A stretch of DNA of 64,000 bases from positions 1 to 64,000 of the forward strand of contig JAQBOZ010000017.1 of NCBI GenBank assembly GCA_028287785.1, given 5' to 3'. Each line of letters starts with the position of its first letter. Position 1 is the stretch's first letter. A model generated the notes under the pieces. It had not been told where the DNA came from. It did not search any database and saw only the letters and a list, made by a program, of their open reading frames with translations. Made by a program: the position numbers and the translations under genes. Below are positions 28,522 to 37,449 of this stretch, piece by piece. This DNA is from Chlorobiota bacterium (GTDB taxonomy: Bacteria; Bacteroidota; Ignavibacteria; OLB7).

Positions 28522-28885
28522 CACAACCTCCGGATACAAGGTTTAATTATATGTGCATACTCCCACTGAATAGTATATGATTGCCGGTGCTGATGTTATA
28601 CTACAGGCAGTCAGCAACTCCCATAACTGAACTGCAGCCTCGCCAGAGATGCCTCACCGAGAATAAAGTAATGACCGAATGGCATGGTGCGGTACCCGTA
28701 TAGCTACTAAGAATCCCGATGCAACCCGGACATTTAGCAAACACAACAGACCGATGAACAGCAGTAGGGCTCTCGAGCGAGAGCATCACAGGAGTGATAT
28801 CGATAGGTGTCCTGTGACGGGCATGAACATAAATAACAGAACAATTTGAAACAAGGGCGCTCCCGTTGCATCCATTGGATCATTG

Positions 28886-29209
28886 TCAGCTCCTGATCAG
28901 AATAGAGTTGCGCGCTAACGTGCCCCTTCGATCAACCTGCACGTAACCGGACGGATGCCACCGGTAGTCCCCGAGCTTATAAACACACTGATCTCCTTTC
29001 CACCGGCCTTCAAACTCTGGTTCGGCACCATTGGCTTGCGTTGTTCCCCGGACAGAAATGTTCCATGTGAACGTGATTGCCGAGCCTCGGGTTGAAGGCT
29101 CGCTCCGGGCGTCTCCTCCACAGAAATCCATCAAAAACAAAAAAAAGGAATAAATCCCAGGAAATTCCAAATTAATTCCCCGAAAAATCAAGAGAAAATT
29201 ATTTCCCAC
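28886..29209 (-). CDS. Hypothetical ORF or gene fragment, 107 residues
   Basis: The family is not recognised. The C-terminal half (TTQANGAEPEFEGRWKGDQC, then YKLGDYRWHPSGYVQVDRRG) reads like genuine protein, with Trp/Tyr-rich beta-strand character. The N-terminal part (LLIFRGINLEFPGIYSFFLF) comes from an AT-rich stretch and may not be translated; an internal Met at MDFCGGDARSE is an alternative start. It could be the tail of a lost larger gene. Its position in a decayed region and the lack of a ribosome-binding site keep confidence low. Confidence 0.25.
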   Translation of the reverse strand: MGNNFLLIFRGINLEFPGIYSFFLFLMDFCGGDARSEPSTRGSAITFTWNISVRGTTQANGAEPEFEGRWKGDQCVYKLGDYRWHPSGYVQVDRRGTLARNSILIRS

Positions 29210-29283
29210 CCATGTCTACATATGGACCTGCCCTCCAGAAAGCGATGGAGGGCCCTTTACGGAGGAAATTTTTTGAGGCCTCA

Positions 29284-29323
29284 AGAACCCTTGAAACTGA
29301 GCAAATTTCAAGGGTTCTGTTTT
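29284..29323 (+). terminator. Terminator-like hairpin with no obvious gene
   Basis: AGAACCCTTGAAA and TTTCAAGGGTTCT form a perfect 13-bp stem followed by GTTTT on the plus strand. No plus-strand gene ends just before it, so it may mark the end of a small untranslated transcript or a relic. Confidence 0.55.
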
Positions 29324-29657
29324 ACCGAAAACTCTGTTTGGCAATTGGCTGCGTCGATCGGGGAGAGATGGGCTGAAATGCCGGGCGATCAGGGGGACCG
29401 CGGGCGTCGGGTATTCATCCGATGCACCTTCCGGCTGGTGCAGGTGGTTTCACTGCTTCAACAGACGAGACGTGGTGAATAACGGCCCGCCGCATCGAAG
29501 ATGCTCGGCACCTATGCACCGCACGGTACACCGCCGCAGCTCCGGTAGTGACCCAGGTTGAGATGTTGTAGAGGATTCCCCGAGTCATATCCGGCATCAG
29601 TCTTCCCAGCCCCATGGGGGCGTACCGGTTGCAGCAGCATCACACCTTCCGTAATTC

Positions 29658-29720
29658 CAAGCTCCAGAGGAGCGTACAATCCTCGCATGCCGATAGGATC
29701 GTACGTTCCTCTGGAGCTTG
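29658..29720. repeat. Long inverted repeat, 26-bp arms
   Basis: The left arm starts CAAGCTCCAGAGGA at 29658 and the right arm ends TCCTCTGGAGCTTG at 29720. The arms match at 24 of 26 positions around an 11-base centre. It lies inside block 1 of the tandem duplication. Confidence 0.8.
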
Positions 29721-29830
29721 AGTGGGAAAGGAGATATCGATCCTACAACCGGCACGCTCCCGACGGAGCTTGAAGAATGAAGAGAGGATCATCGATGGAT
29801 CATTGCGCTGTCAACCGGAGAGCTGGATTC

Positions 29831-29870
29831 AACGTGAGTCACTACCGTCGGCGCGGTAGTGACTCACGTT
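29831..29870. repeat. Perfect inverted repeat, 17-bp arms
   Basis: AACGTGAGTCACTACCG and CGGTAGTGACTCACGTT flank a six-base loop (TCGGCG). It sits exactly at the junction of the two tandem blocks, so each block carries one arm. Diverged single arms occur at 29544 and 30128. Confidence 0.85.
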
Positions 29871-30183
29871 GGGAAGAAGTTCATGATGGCTGGAATTCCG
29901 GTCAGCATCCGGCATCCGTCTTGACAGCCCCATCGGGGCGAATCGGTTGCAGCAATGCCACGGCTTCGATGATCCAGCGAACCATTCCCATATTCATGAA
30001 GAACGGTAAGGTTCAGATGGAGCTGGCGCGGGACATGGGAGGATTGTTTCTACAACCGGCGCGCTCCCATGGAGCTTGAAGAGTGAAGAACAAATCGATC
30101 ATCGTCCAGCAGAGCGGGGGATGGACTCAGCATGAGTCACCACGGCGCCGACGTTTAGGTTCTTCGGCAATCGCACGATTCCT

Positions 30184-30191
30184 TATCTTTG
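30184..30191 (+). promoter_or_regulatory. Bacteroidetes-type -7 box upstream of guaA
   Basis: TATCTTTG matches TAnnTTTG and lies about 70 bases before the guaA ATG. The -33 region (TTC about 18 bases upstream) is a weak match to TTG. Confidence 0.45.
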
Positions 30192-30261
30192 CCGTTTCCA
30201 TTCATTGTAACCTCCGCCGGTATGCTCCGTAGCTGCCGGCTTAACTCCAGTAGATCTACCC

Positions 30262-31806
30262 ATGACTCATTCGGAGCGTATTCTTATTCTCGATTTCGGC
30301 GCGCAATACACCCAGCTCATTGCGCGCAGAGTACGGGAGGGGGGTGTCTATGCCGAGATCCATCCCTTCAACTTCCCGATCGAATCGATCCGCGAGCTCA
30401 ACCCGATCGGCATCATTCTCTCCGGCGGCCCATCGTCGGTGTATGCCGATGGAGCCCCCCACTCCGATCCGGCGATTTTCGATCTGGGGGTGCCGGTTCT
30501 CGGAATCTGCTACGGTCTTCAGTTGCTGGCCTATCAGCTCGGCGGCTCGGTGAACAGCTCGGCAAAGAAGGAATTCGGCCCGGCGCAATTGATCATCGAC
30601 TCCAACAGCGATGGAATTTTCCGCGGAATCCCCGAGGAATCGCGCGTCTGGATGAGCCACGGCGATTCGCTGACGCGGCCACCGGAGGGCTTCGAGGTGA
30701 TCGCCCACACGACCAACGCGCCGATCTGCGCCGTCGCGGATCTGAAACGGAATATCTACGGCGTGCAGTTCCACCCCGAAGTCCATCACACGACACACGG
30801 TGGTGAGATTCTGAAGAACTTCGTCTTCAACATCTGTCACGCGCATGGTGGCTGGAACGCGCAGGCGTTTATCGAGTCGGCAAAGAAGGATATCCGCGAA
30901 AAAGTCGGCGACGGGAAAGTGATCTGCGGGCTTTCCGGCGGCGTTGATTCAAGCGTGCTGGCGGTGCTGCTTCATGAGGCAATCGGCGATCAGGCGCTCT
31001 GCATTCATATCGATAACGGTCTGATGCGGAAGGATGAGTCCAGCCAGGTGGTGAAGATGTTCCGGGATACCTACAAGATCCCGCTGGATTTCGTGGACGC
31101 CAGCCCGATGTTCCTGTCGCGGCTTGCCGGCGTGACCGATCCGGAGAAGAAGCGGAAGATCATCGGAACCACATTCATTGAGGTGTTCGAGCCGGAGGCA
31201 AAGCGCTTTTCCGATGCGAAATGGCTGGCGCAGGGAACGCTCTACCCGGATGTCATCGAATCCGTTTCCTTCAAGGGCCCGTCGGTGACGATCAAATCGC
31301 ATCATAACGTTGGCGGGCTTCCGGAGCGGATGAACATGAAACTGATCGAGCCGTTCCGCGAGCTGTTCAAGGACGAGGTTCGCGCGGTGGGACGTGAGCT
31401 GGGGCTTCCGAAGGAATTTATCGACCGTCATCCGTTCCCCGGACCCGGACTTGCCGTCCGCGTGCTGGGGGAAGTGACCGAAGAGCGCTGCAATATTCTC
31501 CGCGAGGCCGATGAGATCTTCATCGAGGAACTGCACAACGCCGCGCAGTACGATCAGATCTGGCAGGCCTTCACGGTCCTTCTTCCAATCTCCTCGGTCG
31601 GGGTGATGGGGGATGAGCGCACATATGAGAATGTCTGCGCCGTTCGCGCGGTCACCAGCACCGACGGGATGACGGCGGACTGGTCGCGGGTTCCGTACGA
31701 AGTGCTTGCAAAGGTTTCCAACCGGATCATCAACGAAGTTCGCGGCATCAACCGGGTGGTCTACGACATCAGCTCCAAGCCGCCGGCGACAATCGAGTGG
31801 GAATAA
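30262..31806 (+). CDS. guaA: GMP synthase (glutamine-hydrolysing)
   Basis: 514 residues, the usual single-chain length. It converts XMP to GMP with ATP and glutamine, the last step of guanine nucleotide synthesis. The class I amidotransferase domain is N-terminal ([17 protein letters not shown]; catalytic Cys in [23 protein letters not shown] with the His/Glu pair). The ATP pyrophosphatase domain has the PP-loop [13 protein letters not shown] (near residues 224-236). The C-terminal dimerisation domain has [15 protein letters not shown] and ends [11 protein letters not shown]. It has its own promoter downstream of the repeat-rich island and is followed by pepA 62 bases later. Confidence 0.97.
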   Translation: MTHSERILILDFGAQYTQLIARRVREGGVYAEIHPFNFPIESIRELNPIGIILSGGPSSVYADGAPHSDPAIFDLGVPVLGICYGLQLLAYQLGGSVNSSAKKEFGPAQLIIDSNSDGIFRGIPEESRVWMSHGDSLTRPPEGFEVIAHTTNAPICAVADLKRNIYGVQFHPEVHHTTHGGEILKNFVFNICHAHGGWNAQAFIESAKKDIREKVGDGKVICGLSGGVDSSVLAVLLHEAIGDQALCIHIDNGLMRKDESSQVVKMFRDTYKIPLDFVDASPMFLSRLAGVTDPEKKRKIIGTTFIEVFEPEAKRFSDAKWLAQGTLYPDVIESVSFKGPSVTIKSHHNVGGLPERMNMKLIEPFRELFKDEVRAVGRELGLPKEFIDRHPFPGPGLAVRVLGEVTEERCNILREADEIFIEELHNAAQYDQIWQAFTVLLPISSVGVMGDERTYENVCAVRAVTSTDGMTADWSRVPYEVLAKVSNRIINEVRGINRVVYDISSKPPATIEWE

Positions 31807-31868
31807 CAGCGAACCGGATCGTGCTTCCGATCGTGGCGTATTTCGAATTACATCAATAAAGGACGTTT

Positions 31869-33353
31869 ATGAAGTTATCAGTGCAGCGCTTCAAGCCGGA
31901 AGGATATTCGGCTGATGCGACGGTAGTGTTCATCTCGCAGGAGGATATCCGCGGAAAGGCGGAAAACGTACGCGCCCACTGGCCCGCCGCGAGCGGGATT
32001 CTGGACAGCAACGATTTCACCGGCGCGAAGGATTCCGTCACCGTTGTCTATACCGGCGCAAAAAAATCCTCCCGACTGATTCTGGTTGGCCTTGGCGAAA
32101 CCGCTTCGATCACGCTGGAGCGGGTTCGCCGCGCCGGCGCCACGGCGGCGCAGAAGGCAACCGCGCTGCAATGCGAAAGCATCGCCATCCTTCTTCCATC
32201 CCTTGCTCTCGACGCGGCCGAAGTCGCGCAGACGCTGGTGGAGGGGGGAATCCTTGGCGTGTACTCGTTCGATAAATACTTCACCGAGAAGAAAGAGAAG
32301 AAGAAACTGGCCCGGATCACCTTTCTTGTGGATGAGCAGGGGGATCTGAACGCGGCGAAGAAGGGAATGGCGATGGGGGAGGGGATTGCCAACGGCGTTA
32401 CGCTGGCGCGCGATCTTATGAACGCCCCATCGAACGAGCTGACCCCCGAGGCGCTCGCAAATCAGGCGAAGGGTCTCGACGCTGTCGGCGTAAAGGTGAC
32501 GGTGCTGAACAAGCCCCAGATCGAGAAATTGAAGATGGGCGGGCTTCTGGCGGTGAACCAGGGAAGCGTCCGTCCTCCGTTTTTTATCGTGATGGAGTGG
32601 AAGGGCGGAAAAGCCGGCGAGGCACCGATCGTGCTGGTTGGAAAGGGAATCACCTTCGATTCGGGGGGGATTTCGATCAAGCCGGCCGGAGGAATGGGGG
32701 AGATGAAGATGGATATGGGGGGCGCGGCCGCGGTGGTTGGCGCACTTCGCTCGATTGCCGAGCTGAAGATCGCCCGCAACGTAATCGGTCTGATTCCCAC
32801 CACTGAGAACATGCCATCGGGAAGCGCCTACAAGCCGGGCGATGTGGTCACGTTTATGAACGGAAAGACCGCGGAGATCGACAACACTGACGCCGAGGGT
32901 CGTCTGGTTCTGGCCGACGCGCTCACCTATGCCGATCGCTATAAGCCGCAGGCCGTGATCGACCTGGCGACGCTGACCGGCGCCTGCGTGGTTGCGCTCG
33001 GCAATGTGGCAACCGGCCTTATGGGGAACAACCCCGCGCTCAACGGACGTATCAGGGAAGCGGGGGAGAGGACCTACGATCGCGTTGTGGAGCTTCCGCT
33101 CTGGGAAGAGTACGAGGAGTTGATCAAGAGCGATATCGCCGACGTGAAGAACTCCGGTGGCCGCGGCGCCGGGACGATTACAGCCGGTCTGTTCCTGCAA
33201 CACTTCATCGGCAGCTATCCGTGGGCGCATCTCGACATCGCCGGCACCGCGATGCTTCCGAAGGGATCGGGATATCTCAACAAGGGAGGAACAGGGGCCG
33301 GCGTGCGGCTTCTGGTGGATCTTGTGCGTACATGGGGCGGCCCGGTGGCATAA
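31869..33353 (+). CDS. pepA: Leucyl aminopeptidase, M17 family
   Basis: 494 residues. It is a cytoplasmic hexameric two-metal aminopeptidase that removes N-terminal Leu and other residues. The M17 signature NTDAEGRLVLADALTYA (metal ligands Asp and Glu, catalytic Arg) is intact near residues 338-354, and GKGITFDSGGISIKPAGGMG carries the metal-binding Lys/Asp block. The N-terminal macro-like domain is more divergent (GLGETASITLERVRRAGATA), as is usual. AAAGGA lies 7 bases before the ATG. In E. coli PepA also binds DNA at cer/carAB; nothing here shows that activity. Confidence 0.95.
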   Translation: MKLSVQRFKPEGYSADATVVFISQEDIRGKAENVRAHWPAASGILDSNDFTGAKDSVTVVYTGAKKSSRLILVGLGETASITLERVRRAGATAAQKATALQCESIAILLPSLALDAAEVAQTLVEGGILGVYSFDKYFTEKKEKKKLARITFLVDEQGDLNAAKKGMAMGEGIANGVTLARDLMNAPSNELTPEALANQAKGLDAVGVKVTVLNKPQIEKLKMGGLLAVNQGSVRPPFFIVMEWKGGKAGEAPIVLVGKGITFDSGGISIKPAGGMGEMKMDMGGAAAVVGALRSIAELKIARNVIGLIPTTENMPSGSAYKPGDVVTFMNGKTAEIDNTDAEGRLVLADALTYADRYKPQAVIDLATLTGACVVALGNVATGLMGNNPALNGRIREAGERTYDRVVELPLWEEYEELIKSDIADVKNSGGRGAGTITAGLFLQHFIGSYPWAHLDIAGTAMLPKGSGYLNKGGTGAGVRLLVDLVRTWGGPVA

Positions 33354-33386
33354 ATATCCCGGATTTCCGGCTGATTCAGCGTTATT

Positions 33387-33422
33387 CGACGGCAGTGATG
33401 GTTGTATCCATCGCTGCCGTCG
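33387..33422 (+). terminator. Hairpin after pepA
   Basis: CGACGGCAGTGATGG pairs with CCATCGCTGCCGTCG (one G-T wobble) across a 6-base loop. It begins 34 bases after the pepA stop and is followed by TCATATAC, with no long T-run. Confidence 0.6.
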
Positions 33423-33424
33423 TC

Positions 33425-33850
33425 ATATACAGGAGATTTCAACAGCGGTTATCCACTTTTCCCCAACGCGGTTGAACAGTGACCAGGCAAAATCGCGTTC
33501 CACGGCAGTGGTAAATTCAGGTGACCTGAGAGGGCGTAAAACATGAAAATTTCGGGGGTAGTTTCCCACACTGTTTCCCACATATCCATATTTCCACGGT
33601 GAATAGCCGTGGAGGAGATGTGTGTATGTGACCGCCATCCGAGCCGCCCCGAAAGCTATCCCCACCCATGTGGGTAACCCCGATGTTATCCACACTTTAT
33701 CAACAGCCAGTCTCGCCATAAAACCCGTTTCCCGTGCGGATAAATCGGCATTTTTGGCCCTGTTCCACCGTGTTGTCCACTTTTCCCCTCCTTCATACCC
33801 ATCAATAAACTTTATATAATATTATTGAGAGAGAATAGAGAAGGGAATGA
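33425..33850. other. Candidate chromosomal replication origin (oriC): DnaA-box cluster plus AT-rich stretch
   Basis: This is part of the 714-base gap between pepA and hsp20. DnaA-box-like 9-mers: TTATCCACT (33449), TTTCCCACA (33562 and 33574), TGTGGGTAA in reverse (33669), the exact consensus TTATCCACA (33686), TTATCAACA (33697) and TTGTCCACT (33773). An AT-rich run (AATAAACTTTATATAATATT, from 33805) follows and could be the unwinding element. parS sites and mnmE/mnmG lie 4-8 kb away. dnaA and dnaN are not in the window. The 210 bases from 33850 to hsp20 hold two TGTCATAA repeats and no ORF. Confidence 0.55.
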
Positions 33851-34067
33851 AAGGAGCAAGGATGGTCCGTGAAACGTCGCCGTTCAGATCTTCCATCCTG
33901 TCATAATCAACTGACGGTGCGAGCCATTCCTCCCGCGCCATCCTGACACTCTGTCATAACGAATTTCAGGCCAATATCGACATGCCTCGATTTTCATCGG
34001 AAATCCGCGATCTTTTCCTATGGCATATTCATTGAGCCGGGAGACTGGTTAACAAGGAGTATTCATT

Positions 34068-34535
34068 ATGAGCAATTCTGATTTTGACTGGATGCGGGAG
34101 ATTCAAGGATTCTCCAATCGTTTACGGGAGTACTTTGAAGATCTTGAAGATCCAAAGCCTGCGCCGAAGACTTCAAGTTCTTCCTCACCCTGCGCTCCAT
34201 CGGCCGGATATCCTTCAACCGATGTTTATATGGATGGAGAGAACCTGATCATCGAGATGGAGCTTCCGGGACGTGTCAGGAGCGATATTGCAATTTCCCT
34301 GGTGGGGGACGCCATAGAGGTTTCGGGGAATGGGAAACCGTACAAGGATGGCGCTGAGATCAAGGTATTGGTGAAGGAGCGGACGAACAGATCGTTCAAG
34401 CGCCAGATTCAGATCCCGCACGGAATCGATTTTGACGGCGGCCGTGTAGCCGCCACGCTTCAGGAGGGCATTCTGCGAATCATACTTCCCGCGCGTTCCG
34501 CTGCCGACGATCACATCTCGATTACGATCGAGTAA
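34068..34535 (+). CDS. Hsp20/alpha-crystallin family small heat-shock protein
   Basis: 155 residues. It is an ATP-independent holdase that binds unfolding proteins as large oligomers. A short N-terminal arm (MSNSDFDWMREIQGFSNRLR) and a Ser/Pro linker are followed by the alpha-crystallin domain: DVYMDGENLIIEMELPGRVR, then VKERTNRSFKRQIQIPHGID, and the closing GGRVAATLQEGILRIILPAR with the A-x-x-x-n-G-v-L signature. The C-terminus ends ISITIE. AAGGAG lies 8 bases before the ATG; nearly the same leader (AAGGAGTA..GCATTATG) precedes dnaK 68 bases downstream, so the two are probably co-induced. No CIRCE element was found. Confidence 0.92.
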   Translation: MSNSDFDWMREIQGFSNRLREYFEDLEDPKPAPKTSSSSSPCAPSAGYPSTDVYMDGENLIIEMELPGRVRSDIAISLVGDAIEVSGNGKPYKDGAEIKVLVKERTNRSFKRQIQIPHGIDFDGGRVAATLQEGILRIILPARSAADDHISITIE

Positions 34536-34602
34536 TCGTCCACACATCTTCGAGCATATCTGAATAACGTATACACTATCTAATTTCAAGGAGTACTGCA
34601 TT

Positions 34603-36489
34603 ATGGGCAAGATCATCGGTATTGATCTTGGAACTACCAACTCGGTTGTGGCGGTGATGGAAGGTGCCACGCCAACCGTTATTCCGAACAGCGAAGGCAT
34701 GCGTACCACACCGTCGGTGGTTGCGTTTACCAAATCGGGAGATCGTCTGGTGGGTCAGGCCGCAAAACGTCAGGCCGTGACCAACCCGACCAACACGATC
34801 TTCTCGATCAAGCGCTTCATGGGACGTTCCGAGAGCGAGGTGAAGGAAGAGGAGAAGATGGTTCCGTATACGGTGGTCGCTGGTGAGGGAAACTCCGTTC
34901 GTGTCAAGATTGATGATCGTCTCTATTCGCCGCCTGAGATTTCGGCGATGATTCTTCAGAAGATGCGTCAGACGGCCGAGGATTATCTTGGGCAGAAGGT
35001 GACGGAGGCTGTGATCACGGTTCCCGCATACTTCAATGATTCCCAGCGCCAGGCCACCAAGGATGCCGGCGAAATCGCGGGGCTTACGGTGAAGCGTATC
35101 ATCAACGAGCCTACCGCCGCGGCGCTTGCCTATGGTCTGGACAAGAAGGGGAAGAACGAGAAGATCGCGGTGTACGATCTTGGTGGCGGCACATTCGATA
35201 TCTCCGTGCTGGAGCTTGGCGACGGCGTCTTCGAGGTGAAGTCCACCAATGGTGATACGCACCTCGGTGGTGATAACTTCGATCAGCGTCTTGTCGATTT
35301 CCTTGCCGATGAATTCAAGCGTGCCGAGGGAATCGATCTGCGGAACGATGCTATGGCTCTCCAGCGCCTCAAGGAGGCCTCTGAGAAGGCCAAGATGGAG
35401 CTTTCGCAGATGATGCAGACCGATATCAACCTTCCGTTCATCACGGCGACTCAGGACGGTCCCAAGCACCTTACGCTGACGGTCACGCGGGCGAAGTTCG
35501 AGCAGCTCTGCGAGGATCTCTTCAAACGGACGCTGGAGCCGCTCCATTCGGCCCTGAAGGATGCAGGATTGAGCCCGAACCAGATCGATGAGGTTATCCT
35601 TGTCGGCGGATCGACCCGCATCCCGAAGATTCAGCAGATCGTTCGTGATTTCTTCGGCAAGGAGCCGAACAAGGGAGTCAACCCTGATGAGGTTGTGGCG
35701 ATCGGCGCCGCGATCCAGGGGGCGGTGCTGATGGGCGATGTCCAGGATGTCCTCCTGCTCGACGTTACGCCGCTGACGCTCGGCATCGAGACGCTGGGAG
35801 GCGTGATGACGCCGATGATCCCGTCGAACACCACGATCCCGACGAAGAAGACGGAGATCTTCTCGACGGCGGCCGACAGCCAGCCCTCGGTTGAAATCCA
35901 TATCCTTCAGGGCGAGCGTCCGATGGCGAACGACAACAAGTCGCTCGGCAAGTTCCATCTCGGCGATATCCCGCCGGCGCCGCGCGGCGTTCCACAGATC
36001 GAAGTGACCTTCGATATCGACGCCAATGGTATCCTCAACGTCTCGGCCAAGGATAAGGCGAGCGGCAAGGAACAGTCGATTCAGATCACATCGTCCGGCG
36101 GGCTCTCGCAGACCGAGATCGATCGGATGAAACGTGAGGCGCAGGATAATTCCGCGACCGATCGGAAGCGGAAGGAAGAAGTGGAGCTGCGGAACCAGGC
36201 CGACCAGACTGTCTTCTCGACAAAGAAGCAGTTGACCGATCTTGGCGATAAGATTCCGGCTGAAGGAAAGGCAAAGATCGAGGCGGCTGTTGAGAAGCTG
36301 GAGCAGAGCCTTCGCAATGGCACGATCGACGAGATCAGGACCGCGAAGGATGAGATGGATCGCGTCTGGAGCGAGGTATCGCAGCAGATGTATTCCAATG
36401 CGTCGGCTTCTGAGGGCGCCGCCCCAGGTTCCACGTCCGGTGGTTCGGCTGAAGATGCGGACTACACGATCGTGGAAGACGAGAAGTGA
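34603..36489 (+). CDS. dnaK: Molecular chaperone DnaK (Hsp70)
   Basis: 628 residues. It is an ATP-dependent chaperone working with DnaJ and GrpE, neither of which is in the window. The nucleotide-binding domain starts [20 protein letters not shown] and holds [32 protein letters not shown] and [13 protein letters not shown]. The substrate-binding domain contains [20 protein letters not shown] and [16 protein letters not shown]. The helical lid and the conserved C-terminal ..[11 protein letters not shown] motif end the protein. A bidirectional terminator follows. It is the second gene of an hsp20-dnaK pair, rather than the common grpE-dnaK-dnaJ arrangement. Confidence 0.97.
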   Translation: MGKIIGIDLGTTNSVVAVMEGATPTVIPNSEGMRTTPSVVAFTKSGDRLVGQAAKRQAVTNPTNTIFSIKRFMGRSESEVKEEEKMVPYTVVAGEGNSVRVKIDDRLYSPPEISAMILQKMRQTAEDYLGQKVTEAVITVPAYFNDSQRQATKDAGEIAGLTVKRIINEPTAAALAYGLDKKGKNEKIAVYDLGGGTFDISVLELGDGVFEVKSTNGDTHLGGDNFDQRLVDFLADEFKRAEGIDLRNDAMALQRLKEASEKAKMELSQMMQTDINLPFITATQDGPKHLTLTVTRAKFEQLCEDLFKRTLEPLHSALKDAGLSPNQIDEVILVGGSTRIPKIQQIVRDFFGKEPNKGVNPDEVVAIGAAIQGAVLMGDVQDVLLLDVTPLTLGIETLGGVMTPMIPSNTTIPTKKTEIFSTAADSQPSVEIHILQGERPMANDNKSLGKFHLGDIPPAPRGVPQIEVTFDIDANGILNVSAKDKASGKEQSIQITSSGGLSQTEIDRMKREAQDNSATDRKRKEEVELRNQADQTVFSTKKQLTDLGDKIPAEGKAKIEAAVEKLEQSLRNGTIDEIRTAKDEMDRVWSEVSQQMYSNASASEGAAPGSTSGGSAEDADYTIVEDEK

Positions 36490-36541
36490 TCGTGTTCATC
36501 TGAACACTTGTTGGAGCTCTTCAAGGGCTGTTTTCTTAAAA

Positions 36542-36575
36542 AAATGGGTGAACCGATATACCGGTTCACCCATTT
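36542..36575. terminator. Bidirectional terminator between dnaK and the lipoprotein gene
   Basis: AAATGGGTGAACCG pairs perfectly (14 bp) with CGGTTCACCCATTT around a six-base loop. A-rich sequence on the left and TT-C-T-G-TTT on the right let it work in both directions between convergent genes. Confidence 0.8.
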
Positions 36576-36610
36576 CTGTTTGCGCGTTGGGCTCTCTGCC
36601 GACGTGAAGC

Positions 36611-37039
36611 CTACTTCTTATCAACTGGTGGCCAGGTCATCTTCCCATTCTGGAATGATTCCAGTCGCCGTTGCGTGCTATCGAACAGCTGGCGCATCTT
36701 GTCGGGATCATCGCCAACGGACTTTATCTTATCGGTCATCTCCTGGACGCTGGCAAAGTCATACCGTTTCAGCACGCTATCGATAGTTCTGGCTGTTGCG
36801 ATGGAATCCCCCGGCGTGAGGCGTTTCGCGATGAGAAAATCCGCGTATGCCGCCGACAGTTTTTTGAGGTTTGCGTCGCTTGGCGTAGAGTGGCATCCGC
36901 CGAGCCCCACCGCTGTCAATGCAAGCAGGGCCAGGTAATAGCGGTTACGAGCCCGCGATTGTCTGCTGGAGGTGAGCGGCGAAATTATCGATCTGCTCTC
37001 TGGTTCCCTTCCCAAAAGTCGAGTGCTGTATGATGCCAT
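36611..37039 (-). CDS. Small predicted lipoprotein
   Basis: Up to 142 residues; the family is not recognised. A lipoprotein signal is visible (RNRYYLALLALTAVGLGGC, lipobox LGGC), followed by a helical domain (DANLKKLSAAYADFLIAKRL, then KRYDFASVQEMTDKIKSV) of the DUF4296 kind seen in Bacteroidetes. That match is by general appearance only. The only in-frame ATG (37039) lies 95 bases inside the upstream thioredoxin-fold gene and 35 residues before the lipobox helix, so the true start is probably a nearer non-ATG codon; TTG at 37015 is one option. Last gene of a three-gene envelope operon on the minus strand. Confidence 0.65.
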   Translation of the reverse strand: MASYSTRLLGREPESRSIISPLTSSRQSRARNRYYLALLALTAVGLGGCHSTPSDANLKKLSAAYADFLIAKRLTPGDSIATARTIDSVLKRYDFASVQEMTDKIKSVGDDPDKMRQLFDSTQRRLESFQNGKMTWPPVDKK

Positions 37040-37448
37040 CCTTGTTCACGATGATGAGATTTGGATAACCCGCCGTTGTATTCAGCGCCTTGAAGAGCGT
37101 TCCTTCCCAATCGAGCAGGACGGAGTACTTGAACGTATCCTGAAACTTGCCGCGAATCAGCCCCTTCAGAAACCCCGGCACCGATTGAACATCCGCGACC
37201 GGCACAAACCGAACCGGGGATTGTTTGAATTGTGGGACCAGAACATCGGTCCATGCGTTGCTGTATTCGTATCCATCGCGATCGCTCAGGACAAATACCG
37301 TTATCCTTCCACCAAAGTCCCTGGTGCTCCAGGTGCGCTCGAATTGATCCTCGATCGCGAACTCCGGCAGTTTTCCGCCGATAATTGATGGTGTTGCCAG
37401 CGCATATGTTGTCGTGATCAGCAGCAGAAGCGGGAGGATTCGTTTCAT
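36945..37448 (-). CDS. Secreted thioredoxin-fold protein without catalytic cysteines (YtfJ-like)
   Basis: 167 residues from the ATG at 37448; the track start at 37598 is inside the upstream gene. A signal peptide (MKRILPLLLLITTTYALA) is followed by a peroxiredoxin/thioredoxin-like core: GGKLPEFAIEDQFERTWSTR, ITVFVLSDRDGYEYSNAWTD, and the cis-Pro region TAGYPNLIIVNKDGIIQH. No cysteine occurs anywhere in the mature protein, so it cannot do CxxC chemistry; E. coli YtfJ has a similar cysteine-free fold. It starts one base after the DUF1573 gene ends and its 3' end overlaps the lipoprotein ORF. A binding or structural role in the periplasm is inferred. Confidence 0.75.
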   Translation of the reverse strand: MKRILPLLLLITTTYALATPSIIGGKLPEFAIEDQFERTWSTRDFGGRITVFVLSDRDGYEYSNAWTDVLVPQFKQSPVRFVPVADVQSVPGFLKGLIRGKFQDTFKYSVLLDWEGTLFKALNTTAGYPNLIIVNKDGIIQHSTFGKGTREQIDNFAAHLQQTIAGS

Positions 37449-37449
37449 A

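Larger units (their letters stand above)
28522..29543. other. Gene-poor stretch between the broken cargo gene and the repeat block
   Basis: About 1 kb without a convincing gene. It holds one low-confidence minus-strand ORF (28886-29209), an A-rich run near 29130-29150, a hairpin CCCTCCA-gaaagcga-TGGAGGG at 29231, and a plus-strand terminator-like hairpin at 29284. Base composition is more AT-rich and the ORFs lack the codon bias of the flanking genes, consistent with decayed or acquired DNA. Confidence 0.5.
29544..30150 (+). repeat. Imperfect tandem duplication of a ~307-bp non-coding block
   Basis: Block 1 (about 29544-29853) and block 2 (about 29854-30150) share ordered landmarks. These are CGGTAGTGACnCAnGTTG at 29544 and 29854; AGCCCCATsGGGGCG followed by CGGTTGCAGCA at 29608 and 29927; TACAACCGGC..GCTCCC at 29744 and 30051; GGAGCTTGAAGA.TGAAGA at 29766 and 30070; and a GAGTCAC.AC..CG end. 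The spacing is 307-319 bases. No ORF is conserved between the copies. Confidence 0.7.

Noticed and set aside
29222-29482. 86-residue plus-strand ORF
   Set aside because: It spans two hairpins including the terminator-like stem and has no codon bias or family motif.
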